NCBI GenBank assembly: GCA_964617105.1
Contig: CAZTWC010000136.1
Coordinates: 1 to 7,402 of the forward strand
DNA from: CAZTWC01 sp964617105 [NCBI: uncultured Myxococcia bacterium]
GTDB taxonomy: Bacteria; CAZTWC01
Direction: 5' to 3'
Length of the DNA stretch: 7,402 nt
Part shown: positions 1 to 4,970 of the stretch, piece by piece
Layout of the letters: the number at the start of each line of letters is the position of its first letter
How positions within the stretch are numbered: position 1 is the stretch's first letter
Translations under genes and position numbers: made by a program
Notes under the pieces: generated by a model
The model's input: the letters and a program-made list of their open reading frames with translations, nothing else
Databases searched by the model: none
What the model was told of the DNA's origin: nothing

Positions 1-398
1 GAGCATTCCCTGGCCAAATAGCCGATATGCCCCCTGGTGTGTCCAGGTAAATCGATCACCTCAAATTTCAAGCCCATTTGCACCAGGTTGACAGATTGTT
101 TATCGGACAGGGGGCTGGTGACCACTGAAATATTGTCATCGGTTGGCCCATATGTGGTCAATTGGGGAAATCTGGCCCGGAGTTCTCCTGCGCCGGCTGT
201 GTGGTCAGCATGGCGATGGGTCAATAAAATAGCCTCTGGCGTGAGTTTTTTTCTCTCCATTACCCGCATCACCAGCCCCGCTTCTCCTGGATCAACAATT
301 ACCGCTGAATTGCTATCTTTCCGCCGGATCAGCCAGATATAATTATCTGACAGGGCTTGGATCGGTTCTACCAAAATATTTGTCTTCTGATTATTCAT
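1..398 (-). CDS. gloB: Glyoxalase II-type metallo-beta-lactamase-fold hydrolase, 5' part
   Basis: This gene runs off the left edge; about 132 N-terminal codons are present with no stop. It belongs to the metallo-beta-lactamase fold hydrolases and most resembles hydroxyacylglutathione hydrolase, which cleaves S-lactoylglutathione to lactate and glutathione in the cytoplasm (methylglyoxal detoxification). The N-terminus has the typical opening (residues 10-21, V-E-P-I-Q-A-L-S-D-N-Y-I), then V-D-P-G-E-A (35-40). The metal motif THRHADH (60-66) supplies H61, H63, D65 and H66. The next metal histidine lies in GHTRGH (119-124). An arginine replaces the middle His of the usual THHHxDH, but that position is not a ligand. 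The ATG follows the tatA stop by one base (TGA-G-ATG), so translation is probably coupled. Family assignment is strong. Glutathione thioester as substrate is inference, because the C-terminal substrate-binding domain is outside the window. Confidence 0.85.
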   Translation of the reverse strand, partial: MNNQKTNILVEPIQALSDNYIWLIRRKDSNSAVIVDPGEAGLVMRVMERKKLTPEAILLTHRHADHTAGAGELRARFPQLTTYGPTDDNISVVTSPLSDKQSVNLVQMGLKFEVIDLPGHTRGHIGYLAREC

Positions 399-399
399 C

Positions 400-612
400 T
401 CACTTTTCTTGGTTGTCTTCGGCGCCATTTTTTTCCGGCTCTTTCAACTCATCTTTGGTGAGAGTGACATCGATTTCGTTTTTACCGCCCAGGGCATTTT
501 TAAAGTTTCTTATCCCCTTGCCCATGGCTTCACCAAGTTGGGGAACCCGGCTAGCGCCAAATAAAACCACTACAATGGCTAAGATAATCATTAATTCTGT
601 TGGACCAAACAT
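400..612 (-). CDS. tatA: Sec-independent protein translocase subunit TatA
   Basis: This 70-aa protein has the TatA layout. A short N-terminus M-F-G-P-T-E-L leads into one transmembrane helix (about residues 8-20, M-I-I-L-A-I-V-V-V-L-F-G). The conserved hinge F-G-A-S-R-V-P-Q-L-G-E-A-M-G-K-G-I-R-N-F follows as an amphipathic helix, and then a charged, flexible tail rich in Glu, Asp and Lys. TatA oligomers in the inner membrane form the passage for folded proteins with twin-arginine signals. A longer reading from 642 is possible, but the ATG at 612 is preferred because AAGGAGGT lies 3 bases upstream and the family starts with M-F-G. The gene lies between a phasin-like gene and gloB; no tatB or tatC is visible, so they must be elsewhere. 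TatA rather than TatB is supported by the short length and the F-G hinge, though the two can be hard to separate. Confidence 0.92.
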   Translation of the reverse strand: MFGPTELMIILAIVVVLFGASRVPQLGEAMGKGIRNFKNALGGKNEIDVTLTKDELKEPEKNGAEDNQEK

Positions 613-636
613 TTTACCTCCTTGTATGCAGTGCCC

Positions 637-662
637 TGTCAAGCAACATCAGTCACTTGACA
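637..662. repeat. Inverted repeat TGTCAAG-N12-CTTGACA upstream of tatA
   Basis: Perfect 7-bp arms (637-643 and 656-662) are separated by 12 bases in the gap between the phasin-like gene and tatA. It could fold in the mRNA as a stem-loop, or be a protein-binding dyad on DNA. It lies about 25 bases upstream of the tatA start. No T-run follows, so it is not an intrinsic terminator. Confidence 0.5.
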
Positions 663-671
663 TGACACTAT

Positions 672-968
672 TTATTTTTCTCTTTCTAAGTTTTGTTCAA
701 ATTGCCATAACAGGTCATCTACTTTCATCTCCAGGCGATCTATTCTCTCATCTATCCGGATGATATCTTCCCTGGATGGCATGCTTAAAGTTTTGAGTAA
801 TAACACCAGATAATATTTAACAAAGTTGTTAGCCACAATGGCTTTGCCGATAATATGTTGACAAAGGGTTAAAAAACGCTGGTTTTGCATCAATTCGTTA
901 ATGAGTAATTGGATGTCCTGCTCCCGGCTGCTGGATATCCGGCCTAATATTTTTTCCATTAAATTCAT
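672..968 (-). CDS. Small helical phasin-like / PhaE C-terminus-like hypothetical protein
   Basis: This 98-aa protein has no signal peptide and is predicted by eye to be almost all helix. A first helical part (residues 1-60) contains a mildly hydrophobic stretch K-Y-Y-L-V-L-L-L-K (51-59). Then comes M-P-S-R-E-D-I-I-R-I-D-E-R-I-D-R-L-E (63-80), continuing as a probable coiled coil to the end. The pattern of a short helical bundle, then a [L/M]-P-[S/T]-R-x-[D/E] turn, then a heptad coiled coil is seen in phasin-like proteins and at the C-terminus of PhaE-type PHA synthase subunits. That resemblance is only a pattern match. A role on polyester granules is not shown, as no pha genes are present here. 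The ATG at 968 is chosen because AAAGG lies about 7 bases upstream; a second Met at codon 4 is possible. It probably heads the transcript that includes tatA and gloB. Confidence 0.7.
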   Translation of the reverse strand: MNLMEKILGRISSSREQDIQLLINELMQNQRFLTLCQHIIGKAIVANNFVKYYLVLLLKTLSMPSREDIIRIDERIDRLEMKVDDLLWQFEQNLEREK

Positions 969-999
969 AAGAGAGCCTTTCTAGATCAATTTTTAAAAC

Positions 1000-1030
1000 T
1001 CCGGGTTCATGTCCGGGGTTTAACTTCCGG
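1000..1030. repeat. Three spaced TCCGG direct repeats upstream of the phasin-like gene
   Basis: TCCGGGTT (1000-1007), TCCGGGGTT (1012-1020) and TCCGG (1026-1030) stand 12 and 14 bases apart, 32-62 bp upstream of the minus-strand start at 968. They stand out as GC-rich islands in AT-rich DNA and may be regulator sites. I see no convincing -35/-10 pair for the minus-strand operon nearby. Confidence 0.3.
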
Positions 1031-1122
1031 CATTTTAACCAGGTTGAATGTAAAAAATACTAAATTTAGCGTATATCTTTATTATAATATCTGAGGTGGA
1101 AAAATGGGTCAAGCTTTTCAGC

Positions 1123-1151
1123 TTGCAAAGGAAGAGGGTTTATTTTATATT
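1123..1151 (+). promoter_or_regulatory. Candidate promoter for tRNA-Pro
   Basis: TTGCAA (1123-1128) and TATATT (1146-1151) are spaced by exactly 17 bases, matching the sigma-70 consensus at 4/6 and 5/6 positions. Transcription would begin near 1158, about 24 bases before the tRNA. The stretch after the -10 contains a C-run (TTCCCC), which fits the GC-rich discriminator of stable RNA promoters. A lone TATAAT at 1083-1088 lacks a -35 partner and is less likely. Confidence 0.45.
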
Positions 1152-1181
1152 TAGTTCCCCACTAGCGAATAATTTCAATTT

Positions 1182-1258
1182 CGGGGCGTGGCGCAGCCTG
1201 GTAGCGCGCTTGCTTTGGGAGCAAGAAGCCGGAGGTTCAAATCCTCTCGCCCCGACCA
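1182..1258 (+). tRNA. tRNA-Pro (anticodon UGG)
   Basis: This 77-base cloverleaf includes an encoded CCA end (1256-1258). The acceptor stem CGGGGCG (1182-1188) pairs perfectly with CGCCCCG (1248-1254), and the discriminator is A1255. The anticodon stem CTTGC/GCAAG (1209-1213 and 1221-1225) encloses the loop TTTGGGA, giving anticodon TGG at 1216-1218, which reads proline CCN codons. The T arm has the usual GGTTCAAATCC. No strong terminator follows. No integrase or duplicated tRNA 3' end is seen in the window, so it does not appear to be used as an attachment site here. Confidence 0.97.
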
Positions 1259-1379
1259 TTCTTTCTTCTTTCTTAAATTACCGAAAAAATCTAGAAATAT
1301 CAGATTTGGTATTATAATTTGCCGCAGAACGTGGTTTTCGGAGGGCAAGAAACTGTTTGTTTGAAGCGCAGAGAGATGC

Positions 1380-1910
1380 TCAAAAATTTAGATGCAGGCC
1401 GGTGAACACATTAAACTGGAAGATGATGCTGTCATCAGCTAATCCTTTTCCGGCCACAAAAGTAGTCAGATTAATCTCACCCACCACGGAGAATAGATCC
1501 GATATTGGATATAACAGTCCGCCGCCGGTTTCAATGCCCAAAATTGTTTTGGGCGAAAAGAAAAAAGGAGCCGAAAAAAGTAGGTATATAGTAAAGGGCT
1601 GGTAATCTTGCACCAGTTTCAATACCGGGCTTATTCCCGCCTTGGGGTCACCGTCCAAGGGGAGGATCAGTTTTGCCCCCATTTGGGTAGCATAATCATG
1701 GTCAAACACAAAGTCAGTTTCCAGTACCAGAATCAGTGGAGAATTCCTGATGGTGGTTTTATCTTCGGTGCGGATCATCTGCAGGCCAGAGCCCAGGTTG
1801 GTGTTAAGGAGGATGTCGAGGGCTTGGGCGTTGGCCGTCCTAACCCCCGACATACAAATAATCAGAAGTATCAAAAGAGAGAGAGAGTTTGAAACTTTGC
1901 TGCTTAGCAA
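1380..1910 (-). CDS. Small outer-membrane beta-barrel protein with signal peptide (TTG start)
   Basis: Starting at the TTG at 1910, the product is 176 aa. It has a clear Sec signal peptide: lysine at position 5, hydrophobic core [14 protein letters not shown], and an A-N-A cleavage site before Q-A-L-D. The mature part, about 148 aa, alternates polar and hydrophobic residues with turns. It ends in [10 protein letters not shown], a C-terminal Phe strand typical of the signal read by the BAM machinery, so it is probably a small outer-membrane barrel. I do not recognise a specific family or ligand. The TTG is preferred over in-frame ATGs at 1961, 1976 and 2060 because GGGAGG lies 6 bases before it, because the signal peptide then begins properly, and because a -10 element sits just upstream. 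A (CT)6 tract lies in the signal-peptide codons. Confidence 0.75.
   Translation of the reverse strand: MLSSKVSNSLSLLILLIICMSGVRTANAQALDILLNTNLGSGLQMIRTEDKTTIRNSPLILVLETDFVFDHDYATQMGAKLILPLDGDPKAGISPVLKLVQDYQPFTIYLLFSAPFFFSPKTILGIETGGGLLYPISDLFSVVGEINLTTFVAGKGLADDSIIFQFNVFTGLHLNF
1876..1887 (-). repeat. (CT)6 dinucleotide tract in signal-peptide codons
   Basis: Six CT units (read on the minus strand) lie about 8 codons after the TTG start. A gain or loss of one unit would shift the frame of the outer-membrane protein. At 12 bp it is short for an active phase-variation tract. Confidence 0.6.
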
Positions 1911-1944
1911 TTTAATCCTCCCAACCAGACTTAGGGTGCTTACT

Positions 1945-1950
1945 ATTATA
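1945..1950 (-). promoter_or_regulatory. Candidate -10 element for the barrel protein
   Basis: A perfect TATAAT on the minus strand puts a start site near 1938 and a leader of about 27 bases before the TTG at 1910. The -35 region at 17 bases spacing (CAACAT) is poor, so an activator or another sigma factor may be involved. The position supports the short gene model. Confidence 0.4.
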
Positions 1951-2220
1951 ATTGGTTTCATAGAGATATGTTGCATAAATTGCGCCAAAATATAATATTT
2001 TGTTGGATTGTTGTTGATAATAGCGCCGCGGCGAATTGCATGCTGTAATTTGCCAATCATAACATGGTGTTATGGTGGGCCTAATTTCGTGACGTTATTT
2101 TATGGTTTCATATTTTATTATTGGACCGCTGCATTTCTGTCAATTTTTATTGGTTAGAAACTAAAAACATCAATTGTTTGACAGTTTATTTTCATATTAT
2201 TGACCTTAGCGTTTAATTTT

Positions 2221-2242
2221 GGTAATTACCCCGGAATTACCC
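2221..2242. repeat. GGTAATTACC palindrome with adjacent repeat GGAATTACCC
   Basis: A perfect 10-bp palindrome (2221-2230) is followed 2 bases later by a near copy (2233-2242), so the half-sites repeat 12 bases apart. This is a plausible regulator-binding site in the divergent intergenic region. The function is unknown. Confidence 0.35.
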
Positions 2243-2272
2243 AGGCGATCGATTTTGCCGAATTGCGCCTTG

Positions 2273-2292
2273 CCCTATAGTGGGTCGTATGA
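2273..2292 (-). promoter_or_regulatory. T7 phage RNA polymerase promoter-like site
   Basis: Read on the minus strand, this 20-mer matches the T7 promoter (positions -17 to +3) at 18 of 20 bases. The differences are at -16 (A to C) and -8 (T to C). The ACTATAGGG initiation part is intact. It would transcribe toward the barrel gene. No phage-type RNA polymerase is seen in the window, and -8 is in the specificity region, so activity is uncertain. It may be coincidence, a phage remnant, or a vector or assembly trace. Confidence 0.35.
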
Positions 2293-2317
2293 GGCTACCG
2301 AGGAATTTAGTTTTTAG

Positions 2318-2333
2318 ACCGGTTTGAACCGGT
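2318..2333. promoter_or_regulatory. Dyad ACCGGTT-TG-AACCGGT, candidate operator
   Basis: Perfect 7-bp arms flank a 2-base centre. The ACCGGTT word also recurs directly at 2328, exactly 10 bp (one helical turn) after the copy at 2318. It lies about 45 bp upstream of the TTGACA at 2379, a position suited to an activator site for the lipoprotein operon. The binding protein is unknown. Confidence 0.4.
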
Positions 2334-2344
2334 TGAAACATAGG

Positions 2345-2360
2345 TTTAGTATTTTAGTAT
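2345..2360 (+). repeat. Tandem octamer TTTAGTAT x2
   Basis: Two exact adjacent copies of TTTAGTAT lie just upstream of the candidate promoter at 2379. The octamer is short and AT-rich. It could be an UP-like element or chance. Confidence 0.3.
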
Positions 2361-2378
2361 TTACGAGTGCATCAAGCT

Positions 2379-2407
2379 TTGACAAATTGTGGTTTATAAG
2401 ATAAAAA
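2379..2407 (+). promoter_or_regulatory. Candidate promoter of the lipoprotein-U32 operon
   Basis: A perfect -35 TTGACA (2379-2384) is followed at 17 bases by TAAAAA (2402-2407), a 4/6 match to the -10 consensus. The TATAAG at 2395-2400 is a better hexamer but sits only 10 bases away. Transcription would start near 2414, leaving a leader of about 90 bases before the ATG at 2503. Confidence 0.4.
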
Positions 2408-2502
2408 ATTTCATTACCATTTTCTATATTCAAATAGTAATTGCAATGATTATCTACATAATTATTGGTTTAAGTTTCAGTTTTTCATCGGAGATAAGAC
2501 TT

Positions 2503-3987
2503 ATGAAAAGGATAAAAATATTGCCGGCTTTGCTCGCTATATTTATTTTACTGACTGTTGGCTATTTGGGCAATGGTTGTTACAACACTGAAACCGAAAA
2601 ATTCCCTTCTCACCTGGCAAACGAACAGTATGGCGCCATCAGCGGTTTTGTTACCTATAATGGTGATAAAAAAGGGCATATCTATGTGTTGCTGATGGAT
2701 AAAAACAACTCACCACCCCCTCTGGGCAGCGGCTCACCGGAAGTTTCTGAAATTTCGGCTAATAAAGAGGGGAGAGACCGGCTATTCTATTTTGGCAAGG
2801 TTAAACCAGGGGAATATACCATCAGCGCTTTTATGGATGTGGACAACGATTTTTATCCTTTGCTCACCTACCGGGCCGGACCAAGTAAAGGCGATATCGC
2901 TGGCGCCTATGTTAACCCAGTTAACGGTGAGGCTTTGACGGTTAAGGTCGAATCCAACCGTCATGTAAACAATATCGGAGTTATTTTGGCCAGAGATATC
3001 GAGTTTGAGCGCCCTTTTTTCTATTTGGAAGAATCGGAAGTGTTATCTGTGCTTCCCAAACCGGAATATAAGCGGGAAGCAGGAGTGTGTAATGATTTGA
3101 GTCTGGTTTGTCCCTATGATGATGCTGCTCCTGGAAAGGGTGGATGCCTGTTTGAATGCCAAGAAAGCCAGGTGGGTGGATGCGGAGATGGCGTATGCTA
3201 CCAGGATTCATGTAGAAAAAAATGTGTAACCAATACCGATTGCGGGGGAAAATTTCAGTGTCTTGAACAAAGCGGTATAAAATATTGCGGGGTTGGAGCC
3301 AAATGTAGTTTGGACTCCCAGTGCAGTGACGATGGAACTTTTATTTGTGCGGTGGAAAAGGGAATTTGCGTTGAGTCGTGTAAAATCAAGGCGCCCTTGG
3401 TTTTTAAGGCTGTCCAGGTCTCGGTGCAGGATAAAATCGATAAGTTTGAAGTGTTCGGGGAGTTCTCGGTATCTAAGGCTGCCAGGAAAAATGGTTTTCC
3501 ATTACTGTTGTTAACCAAAATCGCCACTGATAAAGATGGAAAACTCCAGACCGCCAAAACCGGTTTTGTGCCGGAGAAGAAGAGTTACAAAGTGTTGGTC
3601 AAAACAATTGATCAGGATGGTAAAGAGGTGGAGGTAGAAAAGAGTATCAATAGTGTGATCACGGCCTGCGGTTCAGTGGCGGAGCCGCCCCAGGTTTCGT
3701 ATGAACCTGCCAGGGATCAGATTGCTGGGGGTTATTTAATGCGGCAATGTCTGATTTTGCCAGACGGGATGAGACCCCATCCAGACACATGCAAAGAGGC
3801 ATACTCCACTCCGGAAAAACCAGGTATCTTTTTCTGTGATATTTTGCCGGCAGGTAATTACTCCATCTGGGTAATAAATGAAAATAGCCAAACCTGGACC
3901 ATCCCCAATTTACTGGCGGTGGATAAACAATTAGCAGAGTCTTTCTTTAAACAGAGCCAGAGCAAACTGTTTATCATTAGCGAATAA
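2503..3987 (+). CDS. Secreted cysteine-rich lipoprotein (494 aa) with beta-sandwich-like domains
   Basis: I do not recognise a named family. The ATG at 2503 is chosen over a GTG at 2389 because GGAG lies 9 bases upstream and a signal peptide then begins at once (M-K-R-I-K, core 7-20). C26 is the probable lipidated residue, although the box Y-L-G-N-G-C lacks the usual Leu at -3. Residues 43-165 (G-A-I-S-G-F-V-T-Y-N-G-D, then K-P-G-E-Y-T-I-S-A-F-M-D-V-D-N-D) look like a carboxypeptidase-regulatory or transthyretin-type beta sandwich, with an Asp-rich loop that could bind calcium. Residues 196-293 hold 16 cysteines in C-x-x-[N/D]-x-[D/Q]-C type repeats, probably disulfide-bonded. The C-terminal 200 residues have only 4 cysteines and a second P-A-G-N-Y-S-I-W-V strand motif. 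It is the first gene of a four-gene run and 63 bases before the next lipoprotein. A surface or periplasmic role is likely; binding or adhesion is inference. Confidence 0.8.
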   Translation: MKRIKILPALLAIFILLTVGYLGNGCYNTETEKFPSHLANEQYGAISGFVTYNGDKKGHIYVLLMDKNNSPPPLGSGSPEVSEISANKEGRDRLFYFGKVKPGEYTISAFMDVDNDFYPLLTYRAGPSKGDIAGAYVNPVNGEALTVKVESNRHVNNIGVILARDIEFERPFFYLEESEVLSVLPKPEYKREAGVCNDLSLVCPYDDAAPGKGGCLFECQESQVGGCGDGVCYQDSCRKKCVTNTDCGGKFQCLEQSGIKYCGVGAKCSLDSQCSDDGTFICAVEKGICVESCKIKAPLVFKAVQVSVQDKIDKFEVFGEFSVSKAARKNGFPLLLLTKIATDKDGKLQTAKTGFVPEKKSYKVLVKTIDQDGKEVEVEKSINSVITACGSVAEPPQVSYEPARDQIAGGYLMRQCLILPDGMRPHPDTCKEAYSTPEKPGIFFCDILPAGNYSIWVINENSQTWTIPNLLAVDKQLAESFFKQSQSKLFIISE

Positions 3988-4050
3988 TATACAGTGGTTA
4001 ATTCCATATTTCTTAAGCAAACCTCAAGCCTTTTCTGAGGAGTCAATATA

Positions 4051-4968
4051 ATGAAAAAAAGAGTAGGGCAAGTTAGTTTTTCTCAGTTAATACCGCTAGT
4101 TATTCTGGTAATTTCGCTAATGGCGATCTCCTGTGCCGGGGAACACCATTTGGAGGAGAAGAGCTTTGATACCTATAAGGTGGCTGATGGAGGTATTGTC
4201 CAAAGCGGTAAAACAGATGGGGATACTGCCCAAAGTGATGCCGGAAAACTGCCACCGCCACCGGCTAGACCAGGTGCGGTTAAGGGAGAGATTGGCGCTC
4301 CATGCAACTCTGATTTGGAGTGTGTAAGCGGAACCTGTGTTCTGGGAGGGATAATTCCAGGTGGTTACTGCAGTCAATTCCACTGTACTGGCTCTTCCAA
4401 AGATTACCAGTGTCCCGAAGGGGTTAATTGCCAACCTTGCCTAGGTGCATCTGTCTGTGTATTTAATGATAAATTAAAAGTCAAAGGCCCGGAGGGGAAA
4501 GAGATCGCTGGAATTAGTTTATGCCTGGCTCAATGTGACCTTAAGGAAGGTAGATTTTGCCGGAAAAAGGTGGATAACCAAAATGACGATCACCGCTTTG
4601 TCTGCCAGCCGCTTCCGGAGGGTAAAACCGGGATATGCAAACCCCGATGCTATTCTGACCTGGATTGTCCAGCCGGGGCAGTTTGTAATCCTGGCACTGG
4701 TATTTGCGGAGTAGTCTGTAAAACCGATGGTAGTTTAAAGTGTGAATTAAAAGGCACTGCCTGTACGCCCACCACCCTCTCTCCCACCGGCGGTTTTTGC
4801 ATGAAGACCTGCAATTTTGTTGATTTTGAGCATCCCAGGGCTGATTGTGCCAAAAAAGATGAAGTGTGCCAGCCGGTTCCCGGTGTGGGCGCCATCTGTA
4901 AGCCGCCCTATACGCTGGAAACCGAATGTCCGGCTGGCGCCGTGCTGCATCAAGGTGTCTGCGGCTGA
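4051..4968 (+). CDS. Cysteine-rich lipoprotein (305 aa, 28 cysteines after the lipid Cys)
   Basis: The ATG at 4051 follows GAGGAG by 8 bases. The signal peptide (M-K-K-R, core about 12-25) ends in A-I-S-C, placing the lipidated cysteine at C28. A low-complexity, proline-containing linker follows (31-80, ending P-P-P-P-A-R-P-G). From residue 85 to the end there are 28 cysteines in 220 residues, an even number that would suit 14 disulfides. Repeats such as C-N-S-D-L-E-C (85-91) and C-Y-S-D-L-D-C-P-A-G-A-V-C (200-212) match the C-x-x-[N/D]-x-[D/E/Q]-C word of the upstream lipoprotein, so the two may be relatives or partners. Such cysteine-rich lipoproteins are frequent in Myxococcota and have no assigned function. 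The stop is 2 bases before the ATG of the U32 gene, so the two are almost certainly co-transcribed and perhaps translationally coupled. Confidence 0.82.
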   Translation: MKKRVGQVSFSQLIPLVILVISLMAISCAGEHHLEEKSFDTYKVADGGIVQSGKTDGDTAQSDAGKLPPPPARPGAVKGEIGAPCNSDLECVSGTCVLGGIIPGGYCSQFHCTGSSKDYQCPEGVNCQPCLGASVCVFNDKLKVKGPEGKEIAGISLCLAQCDLKEGRFCRKKVDNQNDDHRFVCQPLPEGKTGICKPRCYSDLDCPAGAVCNPGTGICGVVCKTDGSLKCELKGTACTPTTLSPTGGFCMKTCNFVDFEHPRADCAKKDEVCQPVPGVGAICKPPYTLETECPAGAVLHQGVCG

Positions 4969-4970
4969 CC

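Larger units (their letters stand above)
1911..2502. other. Divergent AT-rich intergenic region
   Basis: This region of nearly 600 bases separates the minus-strand barrel gene from the plus-strand lipoprotein operon. It holds the promoters of both, a GC-richer island around 2228-2300 with a T7-promoter-like site, the dyads at 2221-2242 and 2318-2333, and a tandem octamer (2345-2360). An imperfect stem-loop (2030-2054, GGCGAATT/AATTTGCC) also lies here. All frames contain stops and no SD-supported start is seen, so I see no gene in it. Short open stretches in the GC-richer island could be a decayed coding remnant, but I cannot name one. Confidence 0.6.

Noticed and set aside
1287-1307. AAATCT/AGATTT inverted repeat as a tRNA terminator
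   Set aside because: The stem is only 6 bp and AT-rich with a 9-base loop, and no T-run follows.
1096-1317. Plus-strand open reading frame across the tRNA
   Set aside because: It begins with GTG, reads straight through the perfect tRNA-Pro cloverleaf, and has no protein-like pattern.
1911-2060. N-terminal extension of the barrel protein up to an ATG at 2060
   Set aside because: It would place about 50 residues before a complete signal peptide. No SD lies before the upstream ATGs, and the best -10 element is downstream of them.
2178-2183. Perfect TTGACA as a promoter for the plus strand
   Set aside because: No -10-like hexamer lies 15-19 bases downstream, and it is over 300 bases from the gene start.
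2389-2502. N-terminal extension of the 494-aa lipoprotein from a GTG
   Set aside because: It overlaps the candidate promoter, has no SD, and would put a second hydrophobic stretch ahead of a normal signal peptide.
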